Positions 1 to 8,495 of a stretch of 20,404 nt of DNA are shown in pieces. Source of the DNA: CAZLLV01 sp964560325 (GTDB lineage: Bacteria; Acidobacteriota; Thermoanaerobaculia; Multivoradales; DATKCC01); NCBI GenBank assembly GCA_964560325.1, contig CAZLLV010000232.1, positions 1 through 20,404 of the forward strand, read 5' to 3'. The notes beneath the pieces are model-generated. The model was not told where the DNA came from and searched no databases. It saw only the letters and a list, made by a program, of their open reading frames with translations. How positions within the stretch are numbered: the stretch's first letter is position 1; every line of letters begins with the position of its first letter. Position numbers and translations under genes: made by a program.

Positions 1-3000
1 GCCGCCGCACCAGGTCGCCGGTGCGGTAGACCCGTCCGCCCGGCTCGGCGCCGCCGCGGCCGGCGAAGGGATCGGGGACGAAGCGGTCGGCGGTCAGCGC
101 CGGCCGGCCGAGGTAGCCGCGCCCGACCTGGACGCCGCCGATGTGGAGCTCGCCCGGCACGCCGATCGGCGCCGGCCGCAGGTGCCGGTCGAGGACGCGG
201 ATCGCGGTGTTCGCGACCGGGCGGCCGATCGGCACCGCGGCGCCCGGCGGATCGTCCGCGGTCGCCCAGGCGGTGACGTCGACCGCCGCCTCGGTCGGTC
301 CGTACAGGTTGTGGAGCTCGGCTCCGAGGTGGGCGCGGAAACGCTCGCGCAGGTCGGCCGGCAGCGCCTCGCCGCTCGCGATCACCCGCCGGAGTCCCGG
401 GCACTCGCCGACCCCGCTCTCGACCGCCTGGAGGAAGACCTGGAGCATCGACGGCACGAAGTGGATCGTGGTGATCGCCTCGCGCTCGATCGTCTCCACC
501 AGGTAGACCGGCTCCTGGTGCCCGCCCGGCCGCGCCATCACCAGCGTGGCGCCGGCGAGCGACGGCAAGAAGAGCTCCCAGACCGAGACGTCGAAGCTGA
601 ACGGCGTCTTCTGGAGCACCCGATCGCCGTCGCCGATGCCGTACGCGTCGCGCATCCAGAGGAGCCGGTTGACGATGCCGGAGTGGGCGTTCATCGCGCC
701 CTTCGGCTTGCCCGTCGAACCCGACGTGTAGATGGTGTAGGCGAGCGCGGCGGCGCCAGACGGGCGGTCGGCGCCGCCCCGCGCCGCCGGCTCGTCCGGC
801 GCGTCGAGGAGCACCACCTCCGCGCCGCTCTCGGAGAGGACCGGCAGGCGGTCGAGCAGCTCGCGGGTGGTGAGGAGCACCGGTGCCGCGGCGTCCTCGA
901 CCATGTAGGCAAGGCGGTCGGCCGGGTAATCCGGGTCGAGCGGCACGTAGGCGCCGCCCGCCTCGATCGTCGCCCGCAGACCGATCACGAGCTCCGCCGA
1001 GCGCTCCGCGCAGACGCCGACCCGCACCTCCGGGCCGACGCCGAGCGCGCGCAGCCGCGCGGCGACTGCGGCCACCCGGCGGCCGAGCCCGGCGTAGGTG
1101 AGGTGGTCGTGCCCGGAGACGAGCGCGATCCGGTCCGGGGTCGCCTCCGTCTGGCGCGCGATCAGCTCGTCGAGCCGCGCGCCCTCCGGGTACGCGACCC
1201 GCGTGTCGTTCCACTCGTGGCGGAGCTGGTGCGCCTCGGCGGCGGCGAGGAGCGGCAGGCGGGAGAGGGCGGTCGCCGGATCGCCGAGAGCGCCGGTGAC
1301 GAGGGTCGCGAGCCGGCGGGCGAGGCGGGCGGCGGTCGAGCGGTCGAAGAGGTCGCCGTCGTAGCGCAGCTCGCCGGTGAGCGGCCGATCCGGTCCGCCG
1401 TCGACCACCGTCAGCGCCAGGTCGAGCTGGGCGCCGCGGAGTACTACCGGCACCGACTCGAGCTCGAGCGCCGGGCCGCCGCTATGCCCGCCCAGGCGCA
1501 GGCGCCCGCCCTCGCGGCCGAGCACGAACGGCGCCACCTCCTCCCCCGCCTCGGTCGACGCGCCGTCGTCCGGCGACTCTGCCGGATAGGGCGGATCGAG
1601 CGTCCGCACCGGCCGCTCCAGCACGAAGAGGGTGCGGAAGAGGCCGTGGTCCTCGCCCGACGCGCCGTCGCCCTCGCGCGCCGCCCGCTCGGCGAGCCGC
1701 ATCGACGGGTAGCTCTCGTGCGCGAGGGCGCCCAGGACCGATTCCCGCACACGGCCGAGGAGCTCCCGGAAGCCCGGATCGCCGCTCGCGTCGACCGGCA
1801 GCGGCAGCGGGTTGACCAGGTACCCGACCAGGTCGCGCAGCTCGGGCCGGGGCCGCCCGGCGGCCGGCGAGCCGACGATCAGCTCCTCCTGGCCGGCGTG
1901 GCGGGAGAGGAGCGCCGCGAAGGCCGCGAGCAGAACCATGTAGAGGGTCGCGCAGTCCTCGCGGGCGAGGGCGGCGAGCGCCGCGCGGGCGTCCGCCGAC
2001 AGGTCGAACGGCACCGCGCCCCCGGCCATGCGACGGCTCGCCGGCCGCGGCCGGTCGGCCGGCAGGTCGAGGGTGCGCGGAAAGCCCGCCAGGCGCTCCC
2101 GCCACCACTTCCAGAGCGCCTCGCCCCGGGCGCCGGAGACGACCCCCTCCTGCCAGGCGACGTAGTCGGCGTGCGAGACGGCCGGCTCGGGCAGGCGCGC
2201 CGGCTGGCCGGAGGCGAACGCGGCGTAGAGGGCGCCCAGCTCCTCCAGCACGACGACCAGCGAGCGCAGGTCGACCGCCGCGTGGTGGATCGCGAGCAGG
2301 AGGACCGGCGGCTCGTCCGGGCCCCGCCGGTGGAGCCGCGCCCGGAGCGGAGCGTCCGCCGCCAGGTCGAACGGCCGGTGCGCCTCCTCGTCGAGCCGCT
2401 CCCGGAGCGCCTGCTCGCTCCAGCCGGCGGCGTCGAGCTCTTCCCAGTCGAGCGCCGGTCCCGCCGGCCGGTAGACCAGCGCCGGCCCTCCGCCCCCCCG
2501 GTCGTCGATGCGGGCGCCCAGCACCGGGTGGCGCTCGACCAGCGCCTCGAACGCGCACCGGGTCGCCTCGGCGTCGACAGCGGGGCCGTCCGAGCGCAAG
2601 CGCGCCGCCAGCACGATCGTGTAGGCCGGGCTCTCGGGCGCCAGCCGGTGCTCCAGCCAGAGGGCCCGCTGCCCGTAGGAGAGCGGGCCGCGCGCCGGCC
2701 GCTCCGCGTGCGCCTGCACCGGCGGCAGCGGCGCCGCCGCCCCCTCTTCGCCCTCCGGCGCCGCCACGGCGTCGAGCAGCGACTCGGTCAGCCCGTCGAG
2801 GGTCGGTCCGTCGATCAGCCCGTCGAGCGGCAGGTCGAGGCGGAGCGCGGCGTCGAGACGACTTTTGAGCTCCAGCGCGGCGAGCGAGTCGAGGAGCACC
2901 GGCTCGCGCGGGTCGATGCGCGACCGGTCGACTCCGAGGGCGCGCGCGAGCTGGCCCTGGAGCGCCGCCGCGAGGAGCGCCCGGCGCTCTCCCGGTGCCA

Positions 3001-4915
3001 CCAGCAGCAGGTCGTCGCGCGACGGCAGCCCGACCTCCTCGGACGCCTCCGCGTCCCCCCCGGCCTCGGCCGCCTCGGCTGCCCCGGCGCTCCGCGCGAG
3101 CTCCGCCAGCTCCCCCGCCATCATCGCCTCGCGGCAGGCGCTGCGGCGGATCTTGCCGCTCGAGGTCTTGAGGATCGTGCCGTGGCGGATCAGGACCACC
3201 GTGTCGACCGGCGCGTCGTGCTCCTCCGCCACCGCCGCCCGGATCGCGTCGGCCATCGCGCCGTGGTCGCCGTCGTGCTCGTGGCGGTGGACCTCGTGGA
3301 CGATCGCGAGCCGCTCCTGCCCTGCCCTCTCCAGCGAGAACGCCGCGCCGCAGCCGGGGCGCAGGGCCGGGTGGGCGCGCTCGGCGGTCAGCTCGAGATC
3401 CTGCGGGTAGAGGTTGCGGCCGCGCAGGATGATCAGATCCTTCCTCCGGCCGGTGACGAAGAGCTCGCCGCCGGAGAGGAAGCCGAGGTCGCCGGTGCGC
3501 AGGTAGGGACCGCTCTCCCCCTCCGCGGCCCCGGCGAGCTCGGCGCCGAAGTCCTCCGCCGTCGCCTCCGGCCGGCGCCAGTAGCCGCCGGTGACGTTCG
3601 GGCCGCGCACCCAGATCTCCCCGACCGCTCCGTCTCCGACCGGGCGCCGCGTCTCCGGATCGACCACCCGCACGTCCTGGCCGCCCTGCGCCCGCCCCGA
3701 GGAGACCAGCCGCCGTTCTTCGACGGCGTCGTCGGCCGCCTCCCGCGCCGCACCCAGCTCGAGAGCCGCACCCCGCTCGAGCGCCTCGCGGTGGAAGCCG
3801 GCCACCACCGGCAGCTCGCCCGGCGCGCCGCCGGTGACGAAGAGCGTCGCCTCGGCCAGGCCGTAGCAGGGGTAGAACGCCTCGCGCCGGAAGCCGTACG
3901 GCGCGAACGCCTCGGCGAAGCGGTCGAGGGTGGCGGCGCGCACCGGCTCGGCGCCGTTGAACGCCACCGTCCACGACGACAGATCGACCCCCGCCAGATC
4001 CTCCGGCCGCGACTTCCGGGCCACCAGGTCGTACGAGAAGCTGGGACCGCCGCTGGTCGTCGCCCGGTAGCGGGAGATCGCGCGCAGCCAGCGCACCGGC
4101 TTCTGGAGGAAGGCGACCGGGGACATGAGCACGCAGCGGGCGCCGAGGTAGAGAGGTTGGAGGACGTTCCCGATCAGCCCCATGTCGTGGTAGAGCGGCA
4201 GCCATCCGACGATCACCGACGCCTCGCTCTGGCCGAAGCCGCGGCGAATCGCCTCCTCGTTGTGGAGGAGGTTGCCGTGGCTCACCATCACCCCCTTGGG
4301 CGCGGCGGTCGAGCCGGAGGTGTACTGGAGGAAGGCGAGAGTCTCCGGGCCGACCCGCGGGTCGCGCCAGCCCGCTTCGAGGCGCCCTTCGAGGCCCAAC
4401 TCGAGGTCGGGCTCGAGCGCATCGGTCGCGAGCGCCGGCAGGTCGGCGAGCTCCGGCACGCCGGCGGCGAGGGCTTCGAGCCGGGATACCAGCTCCGAGG
4501 TGGTGAGGGCGACGGCGGGCTCGGCGTCCTTCGCCATCGACCGGAGCCGGGGCAGCGAGCGCCGCGAGCGCGGCGGGTAGGCTGGCACCGCCACCGCGCC
4601 CGCGTAGAGGCAGCCGAAGAAGCCCGCCACGAACTCGAGCCCCGGCGGGTAGAGGAGCAGCACCGGCCGCCCCTCGATCGACCCATCGACCGCGCCCTGG
4701 AGCGCCGCGCCGATCTCGCGCGCCCGCCGATCGAGCTCGGCGAAGGTCAGCCGCTCGGCCTCCTCCTCCCCGTCCGCCAGGAAGGTGTAGGCGACCTGCT
4801 CGCCCCGCTCCTCCGCCCGCAGTCGGAGCAGGGCGACCAGGCTGTCCACCTCGACCGAGAGGTCGGAGCACAGCGCGTCCGCGCGGCCGCGTGGCCGGTC
4901 GATGTCGACGGTCAT
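1..4915 (-). CDS. Lipopeptide NRPS, FAAL-ACP-C-A(Ser), C-terminus beyond window
   Basis: Loading and first extension stage of a non-ribosomal lipopeptide synthetase: a fatty acid is activated as acyl-AMP, passed to a carrier protein and condensed with an amino acid. Residues 1-600 are a fatty acyl-AMP ligase (YTSGSTAAPKGVM from 198, then LPLYHDMGLIG and YGLAEATLFV, all FAAL hallmarks). A carrier domain follows with its phosphopantetheine Ser at 677 (LLDSLAALELKS). A condensation domain spans about 742-1180 with HHAAVDL at 877. An adenylation domain begins near 1250 (YTSGSTGKPKG from 1396, NLYGPTE, YRTGDLVRR at the edge). Pocket residues D1442 V1443 W1446 H1485 I1512 S1514 L1537 V1545 D1546 match the serine code. 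ATG 4915 is the only ATG fitting the FAAL N-terminus, but GGAGG lies only 2 bases upstream. The reading frame is intact across the 1638 visible residues. The rest, including the following carrier domain, is outside the window. Confidence 0.95.
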   Translation of the reverse strand, partial: MTVDIDRPRGRADALCSDLSVEVDSLVALLRLRAEERGEQVAYTFLADGEEEAERLTFAELDRRAREIGAALQGAVDGSIEGRPVLLLYPPGLEFVAGFFGCLYAGAVAVPAYPPRSRRSLPRLRSMAKDAEPAVALTTSELVSRLEALAAGVPELADLPALATDALEPDLELGLEGRLEAGWRDPRVGPETLAFLQYTSGSTAAPKGVMVSHGNLLHNEEAIRRGFGQSEASVIVGWLPLYHDMGLIGNVLQPLYLGARCVLMSPVAFLQKPVRWLRAISRYRATTSGGPSFSYDLVARKSRPEDLAGVDLSSWTVAFNGAEPVRAATLDRFAEAFAPYGFRREAFYPCYGLAEATLFVTGGAPGELPVVAGFHREALERGAALELGAAREAADDAVEERRLVSSGRAQGGQDVRVVDPETRRPVGDGAVGEIWVRGPNVTGGYWRRPEATAEDFGAELAGAAEGESGPYLRTGDLGFLSGGELFVTGRRKDLIILRGRNLYPQDLELTAERAHPALRPGCGAAFSLERAGQERLAIVHEVHRHEHDGDHGAMADAIRAAVAEEHDAPVDTVVLIRHGTILKTSSGKIRRSACREAMMAGELAELARSAGAAEAAEAGGDAEASEEVGLPSRDDLLLVAPGERRALLAAALQGQLARALGVDRSRIDPREPVLLDSLAALELKSRLDAALRLDLPLDGLIDGPTLDGLTESLLDAVAAPEGEEGAAAPLPPVQAHAERPARGPLSYGQRALWLEHRLAPESPAYTIVLAARLRSDGPAVDAEATRCAFEALVERHPVLGARIDDRGGGGPALVYRPAGPALDWEELDAAGWSEQALRERLDEEAHRPFDLAADAPLRARLHRRGPDEPPVLLLAIHHAAVDLRSLVVVLEELGALYAAFASGQPARLPEPAVSHADYVAWQEGVVSGARGEALWKWWRERLAGFPRTLDLPADRPRPASRRMAGGAVPFDLSADARAALAALAREDCATLYMVLLAAFAALLSRHAGQEELIVGSPAAGRPRPELRDLVGYLVNPLPLPVDASGDPGFRELLGRVRESVLGALAHESYPSMRLAERAAREGDGASGEDHGLFRTLFVLERPVRTLDPPYPAESPDDGASTEAGEEVAPFVLGREGGRLRLGGHSGGPALELESVPVVLRGAQLDLALTVVDGGPDRPLTGELRYDGDLFDRSTAARLARRLATLVTGALGDPATALSRLPLLAAAEAHQLRHEWNDTRVAYPEGARLDELIARQTEATPDRIALVSGHDHLTYAGLGRRVAAVAARLRALGVGPEVRVGVCAERSAELVIGLRATIEAGGAYVPLDPDYPADRLAYMVEDAAAPVLLTTRELLDRLPVLSESGAEVVLLDAPDEPAARGGADRPSGAAALAYTIYTSGSTGKPKGAMNAHSGIVNRLLWMRDAYGIGDGDRVLQKTPFSFDVSVWELFLPSLAGATLVMARPGGHQEPVYLVETIEREAITTIHFVPSMLQVFLQAVESGVGECPGLRRVIASGEALPADLRERFRAHLGAELHNLYGPTEAAVDVTAWATADDPPGAAVPIGRPVANTAIRVLDRHLRPAPIGVPGELHIGGVQVGRGYLGRPALTADRFVPDPFAGRGGAEPGGRVYRTGDLVRR

Positions 4916-5099
4916 GGCCTCCGCTCGAACAGAATCACTCCAAGAGAAACGACGGGGATCCGTCGCACGATCACAAACGCCCACGGCCGAGCCGTGTCGC
5001 CGCGACGGTGCGTGCCGGAGCGCCGGGGCTCCCCCCTTTTGAGTGCGGACCGACTCGTGAACCGGGGCGCGACGGGCGCGGACGGTGCCGGACGGACGG

Positions 5100-7550
5100 T
5101 CACTCCGAGCGCAGCGAAGCGATCGGATCGACCCGCGTGGCGCGGCGCGCCGGCACCACCGAGGCGACCAGCGCCAGGAGCCCGAGAGCGATCGCCACCA
5201 CGGCGTAGGTGACCGGGTCGCGGGCGCTCACCTGGTAGAGGAGCCCGGAGAGGAAGCGCCCGCTCCAGAACGACACCAGGAGCCCGACCGCGAGGCCGGT
5301 TCCGGCGAGCGCAAGCCCCTGCCGCACCACCAGCCGAATCACGTCCCCCGGCTCCGCGCCCAGAGCCATCCGCAGGCCGATCTCGGTCGTCCGCTGCGCC
5401 ACCGAGTACGCCATCACGCCGTACACGCCGACCACCGCGAGCACCAGCGCGACGACCGCGAAGACGGTGATCAGGAAGGCGTAGGCGCGCCGTCCGGCGC
5501 TCGCCCGGTCGACGATCTCGGTCATCGGCCGGAGGTTTTCGATCGGCTGGTCGCGGTCGACCGCCCAGATCGCATCGCGCACCGCCGGGGCCACCGCCAT
5601 CGGGTCGCTCCCTTCGGTGCGGATCGCGACCGAGAAGAAGGGCGTCGGCGACTGCGCGACCGGCGTGTAGACCTGCTCCGGCGACTCTCCCTCCAGGCTC
5701 ACCGCCTTGACGTGCCCGGCGACCCCGACGACGGTCCGCCACTCCGGGCCGTTCGGCTGCCCGACCGTCAGCATGAGGCGCTTGCCGAGCGGATCCTCGC
5801 CCGGCCAGTAGCGCTCGGCCAGATCGCGCGAGACGATCGCCACCGGTTGCGCCTCCGCGTGGTCGCGCGAATCGAACGTCCGCCCGGCGACCAGCGGCAC
5901 GCCGATCGTCTCCAGGTAGCGGGGCGTGACCGACCGCCAGTCGAACGACGGGAGCGCCCGCTCCGCGCCGCGCACGTCGCCCTCGACCTCCGTCGGCACC
6001 ATGAACTGGACGTTCGAGAGCGGCAGACCGGTGACCGCGCCTGCTTCGGCGACCCCCGGCACCTCGCGGATGCGCTCCAGGAGCCGCTCTCCGTAGGCGA
6101 TCGAGCTCGGGCCGGGCGCGTGCTGGGTCGGCGACAGGAAGAGATCGGCGGTCAGCACCCCGGCGGGCTCGAAGCCGGGGCTCTCTGCCTGGAGCCGGTC
6201 GAGGCTCCGCAACATCAGCCCGGCGCTCACCAGCACCAGGAGCGCGAGCGCCACCTCGCCCGCGACCAGGATCTTGCGCAGCCGCGCCGCGCCCCCGCCC
6301 ACGTCGTCGGTCTTGCCCCCCTCCTTGAGCGTGCCCTGGAGGTCGGGCCGCGAGGCGCGGATCGCCGGCACCAGCCCGAAGAGGAGCCCCGTGACCAGCG
6401 CCACGACCAGCGTGAAGAGGAGCACGCCGCCGTCGATCGACACCTCGGCCAGGCGCGGCAGGTTGTCCGGCTCCATCGCCTGGAGGACCGCGAGCCCCCA
6501 GGCGGCGAGCAGCAGGCCGACCGCCGCCCCGGCGAGCGCCAGGAGCACACTCTCGACGAGAGACTGGCGCACCAGCTCCCAGCGCTCGGCGCCGATCGAG
6601 GTGCGGATCGCGACCTCCTTCCTGCGCTCGGCGGCGCGCGCGAGGAAGAGGTTCGCGACGTTGGCGCAGGCGATCAGGAGCACCAGGCCGACCATGCCGA
6701 GGAGCACCACGAGCGCCGCTCGCACGTCGCCGACCACCTGGTCGAGCAGAGGCACGATGCGCAGCCGCCAGCCGTCGGCCGGCGGGTAGACGTCCGGGTG
6801 CTCGCGCTGGAAGCTCGCGGCCAGGGCCTCGGCCTCCGAGCGCGCGCCTTCGAGCGAGGCGCCGGGGGCGAGGCGGCCGAGCACGCGCAGGCCGCGGAAG
6901 TCGCGCGGCGGCAGAGCGTCCCAGTCGATCGCGACCGGGATCCAGAGATCGTGCTCGAAGAGCTCGAACCGGAACTCGAAGCTCGCCGGCATCACGCCGA
7001 CGACGGTGAACGGCTCGTCCGACAGCAGGATCTTGCGGCCCACCACGTCGCGGTCGCCGCCGAAGCGCTGGCGCCAGAGACCGTGCGAGAGCACCACGAC
7101 CTTCTCGTTGCCGCGCCGGTCCTCCTCCGGCAGGAAGGTGCGGCCGACCTCGGCCGGGACGCCGAGGATGGAGAAGAAGGTGTGGGAGACCCGCGCGGCG
7201 GTCAGGCGGCGCGGCTCGCCCTGGCCGGCCGGGCCGGTCAGGTTGACGTAGCGGTTGACGATCGCCGCGACCGACTCGAACGACTCGAGCCGCTCGCGGT
7301 AGTCCAGGAACTCCGCTCCCGAAGCGGGCAGCTCGTCGTCCTCCTCCCCCGGCACGTGCCCCCAGAGCATGACCAGGCGGTCGGGCTGCTGGTACGGCAG
7401 CGGCTGGAGGAGGACGGCGCGGACGACGCTGAACACGGCGGCGTTCGCCCCGATGGCGAGCGCGACGCAGGTCAGCGCGGCGAGGGTGAACCCCCGGCTC
7501 CGGCGCAACGATCGGACGGCGAAACGGATGTCACGGCGCAATCCTTCCAT
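5100..7550 (-). CDS. ADOP-type MacB/FtsX-family ABC transporter permease
   Basis: Large inner-membrane permease of the MacB/FtsX superfamily, 816 residues. After a short cytoplasmic N-terminus (MEGLRRDIRFAVRSLRR) comes TM1 with the ADOP signature ANAAVFSVVRAVLLQPLPY, then a periplasmic MacB-like core domain (about 45-250). A first FtsX block (about 270-400, LIACANVANLFLARAAERRKE) is followed by a second core domain and a second FtsX block ending PARRATRVDPIASLRSE. This duplicated arrangement without a fused ATPase is typical of acidobacterial 'duplicated orphan permeases'; no ATPase gene is adjacent. The substrate is unknown. Export of the neighbouring synthetase product is possible but unproven, since these proteins are numerous in such genomes and often unlinked to their ATPase. 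Start chosen at ATG 7550; a GTG directly before it (7553) is equally readable. The next gene on the strand, the synthetase, starts 184 bases downstream. Confidence 0.93.
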   Translation of the reverse strand: MEGLRRDIRFAVRSLRRSRGFTLAALTCVALAIGANAAVFSVVRAVLLQPLPYQQPDRLVMLWGHVPGEEDDELPASGAEFLDYRERLESFESVAAIVNRYVNLTGPAGQGEPRRLTAARVSHTFFSILGVPAEVGRTFLPEEDRRGNEKVVVLSHGLWRQRFGGDRDVVGRKILLSDEPFTVVGVMPASFEFRFELFEHDLWIPVAIDWDALPPRDFRGLRVLGRLAPGASLEGARSEAEALAASFQREHPDVYPPADGWRLRIVPLLDQVVGDVRAALVVLLGMVGLVLLIACANVANLFLARAAERRKEVAIRTSIGAERWELVRQSLVESVLLALAGAAVGLLLAAWGLAVLQAMEPDNLPRLAEVSIDGGVLLFTLVVALVTGLLFGLVPAIRASRPDLQGTLKEGGKTDDVGGGAARLRKILVAGEVALALLVLVSAGLMLRSLDRLQAESPGFEPAGVLTADLFLSPTQHAPGPSSIAYGERLLERIREVPGVAEAGAVTGLPLSNVQFMVPTEVEGDVRGAERALPSFDWRSVTPRYLETIGVPLVAGRTFDSRDHAEAQPVAIVSRDLAERYWPGEDPLGKRLMLTVGQPNGPEWRTVVGVAGHVKAVSLEGESPEQVYTPVAQSPTPFFSVAIRTEGSDPMAVAPAVRDAIWAVDRDQPIENLRPMTEIVDRASAGRRAYAFLITVFAVVALVLAVVGVYGVMAYSVAQRTTEIGLRMALGAEPGDVIRLVVRQGLALAGTGLAVGLLVSFWSGRFLSGLLYQVSARDPVTYAVVAIALGLLALVASVVPARRATRVDPIASLRSE

Positions 7551-7570
7551 CACCCTCCGGGGGTGCGGGC
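7502..7570 (-). repeat. Direct repeat copy A: leader and first codons of the ADOP gene
   Basis: This 69-base stretch covers the start codon, the first 16-17 codons of the permease and 20 bases of its leader. It matches 8496-8564 at 66 of 69 positions in the same orientation, offset 994 bases. The differences are at 7524 (synonymous), 7534 (Arg6 versus Pro) and 7544 (Gly3 versus Arg). Weaker similarity continues beyond, with both copies followed by a GGGACAGA-type string. This copy belongs to the intact gene. Confidence 0.9.
7551..7565 (-). promoter_or_regulatory. Small hairpin enclosing the ADOP ribosome binding site
   Basis: On the coding strand the bases just before the ATG read CACCC-CCGGA-GGGTG, a perfect 5-bp stem with a 5-base loop. 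The Shine-Dalgarno GGAGGG lies in the loop and 3' arm, so pairing could mask it. The same 15 bases are unchanged in the second repeat copy (8545-8559). The stem is short and sequence this GC-rich makes such pairings common, so a regulatory role is only a possibility. Confidence 0.35.
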
Positions 7571-7691
7571 GCGGCCGGGTGGAGGGACAGAAACGCCGTC
7601 GTCACGACGCGCGGCAAGCCGATCGCTCACAGCTCTCGATCCGGTTTCGTTTCTCCGCCCGGCGGCGTCCAACCTCTCGGAAGGAGAAGCC

Positions 7692-8468
7692 ATGAAACGC
7701 GCCGTCGCCCTCTCGTCGTTGCTGCTCGTCGCCTGCCTGCCGCTGCCCGCGGAGATCATCACGCCCGGCATCTACTACGGCCAGCCGCGGATCGACCGCT
7801 GGGGCAGGCCCCTGCTCCAGTGGGGCCCGGGGGCGTTCTTCCTCTCGGAGGAGGCCTGGGAGGGCCTGCGGAAGCTGGAGGGGGCGATGGCCGCCGTCGA
7901 CGTCACCGAGATCGTCTGGAGCCGGGTGGGGGGCATCGCTTCGGCCGAAGCGCTCACGACCTCGACCGCGGTCGAGATCGCGCTCGATTCGAGCTGGGCT
8001 CGGTCCGGGGAGGGCGTCCTCGTCACTCTGCTGGCCCACAACCGGTCGGAGCCGCCGATCTGGTGGCCTCCGCGGTCGGTGGTCCTGGTCGTCGCGGTCT
8101 CGGGCGAGGCCGCGCAGACGCCGTTCGCGGCTCCCGGTGCCGGAACGGCGGACGATCCCTGGCGCGTGCTGAGCCAGCCGGCCTGGTACCACGCGGACTG
8201 GATCGATCTCCAAGACCCGAGCGACCAGGCGTCCTACGCCGCGTTCGAGGTGCCGGTCGAGTGGAGCGCCGTCGAGCTCCGCCACCTCGATCCCTGCGGC
8301 TTCCCCCGTCTGCCGCCGGGTCACACGGTGATCCAGGAGGCGATCGTCGGAACGGATCTCCCGCCCGGGGAGTACGAAGTCTTCGCCTACTGGGAGATGC
8401 CGCACCCGAGCGGCCAGCGCTTCGGACCGACGTCGAACGTGGTGCCGTTCGACGTCTGGGAGCCGTGA
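7692..8468 (+). CDS. Exported hypothetical protein, possible lipoprotein
   Basis: A 258-residue protein of unrecognised family. The N-terminus MKRAVALSSLLLVAC is a signal sequence. LVAC ending at Cys15 fits a lipobox, although signal-peptidase I cleavage shortly after (LPLPAE) is also possible. The mature part is rich in Trp, Pro and acidic residues, with no further predicted membrane span. It includes a stretch resembling an exported beta-sandwich (DSSWARSGEGVLVTLLAHNRS, and near the C-terminus LPPGEYEVFAYWEM), which hints at an Ig-like or similar fold but does not name a family. The start is well supported by AAGGAG 5 bases upstream. The gene stands alone on the plus strand between two direct copies of the ADOP leader, divergent from the permease. 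Function unknown. Confidence 0.8.
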   Translation: MKRAVALSSLLLVACLPLPAEIITPGIYYGQPRIDRWGRPLLQWGPGAFFLSEEAWEGLRKLEGAMAAVDVTEIVWSRVGGIASAEALTTSTAVEIALDSSWARSGEGVLVTLLAHNRSEPPIWWPPRSVVLVVAVSGEAAQTPFAAPGAGTADDPWRVLSQPAWYHADWIDLQDPSDQASYAAFEVPVEWSAVELRHLDPCGFPRLPPGHTVIQEAIVGTDLPPGEYEVFAYWEMPHPSGQRFGPTSNVVPFDVWEP

Positions 8469-8492
8469 GACCACCCCGCCTTCTCCGGTCTC
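8467..8492 (+). terminator. Possible weak hairpin after the exported-protein gene
   Basis: GAGACC (8467-8472) and GGTCTC (8487-8492) form a perfect 6-bp inverted repeat with a 14-base loop, overlapping the stop codon of the preceding gene. No run of T follows, so intrinsic termination is doubtful. Confidence 0.25.
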
Positions 8493-8495
8493 CGG

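Noticed and set aside
1482..4871. Minus-strand frame of 1129 codons inside the synthetase gene
   Set aside because: It is out of frame with the FAAL-ACP-C-A reading; its translation is low-complexity Gly/Arg/Ala without motifs.
143..5212. Uninterrupted plus-strand frame of 1689 codons opposite the synthetase gene
   Set aside because: It lies in exact register opposite the real codons; high GC codon use avoids TTA, CTA and TCA, which keeps the antisense frame open. The translation is Arg/Glu-rich with no recognisable domain, while the minus strand gives full FAAL and NRPS motifs.
5085..8468. Plus-strand frame of 1127 codons opposite the permease and into the exported-protein gene
   Set aside because: Only the part from ATG 7692 is genuine, with signal peptide and ribosome binding site; the rest is antisense to the permease.
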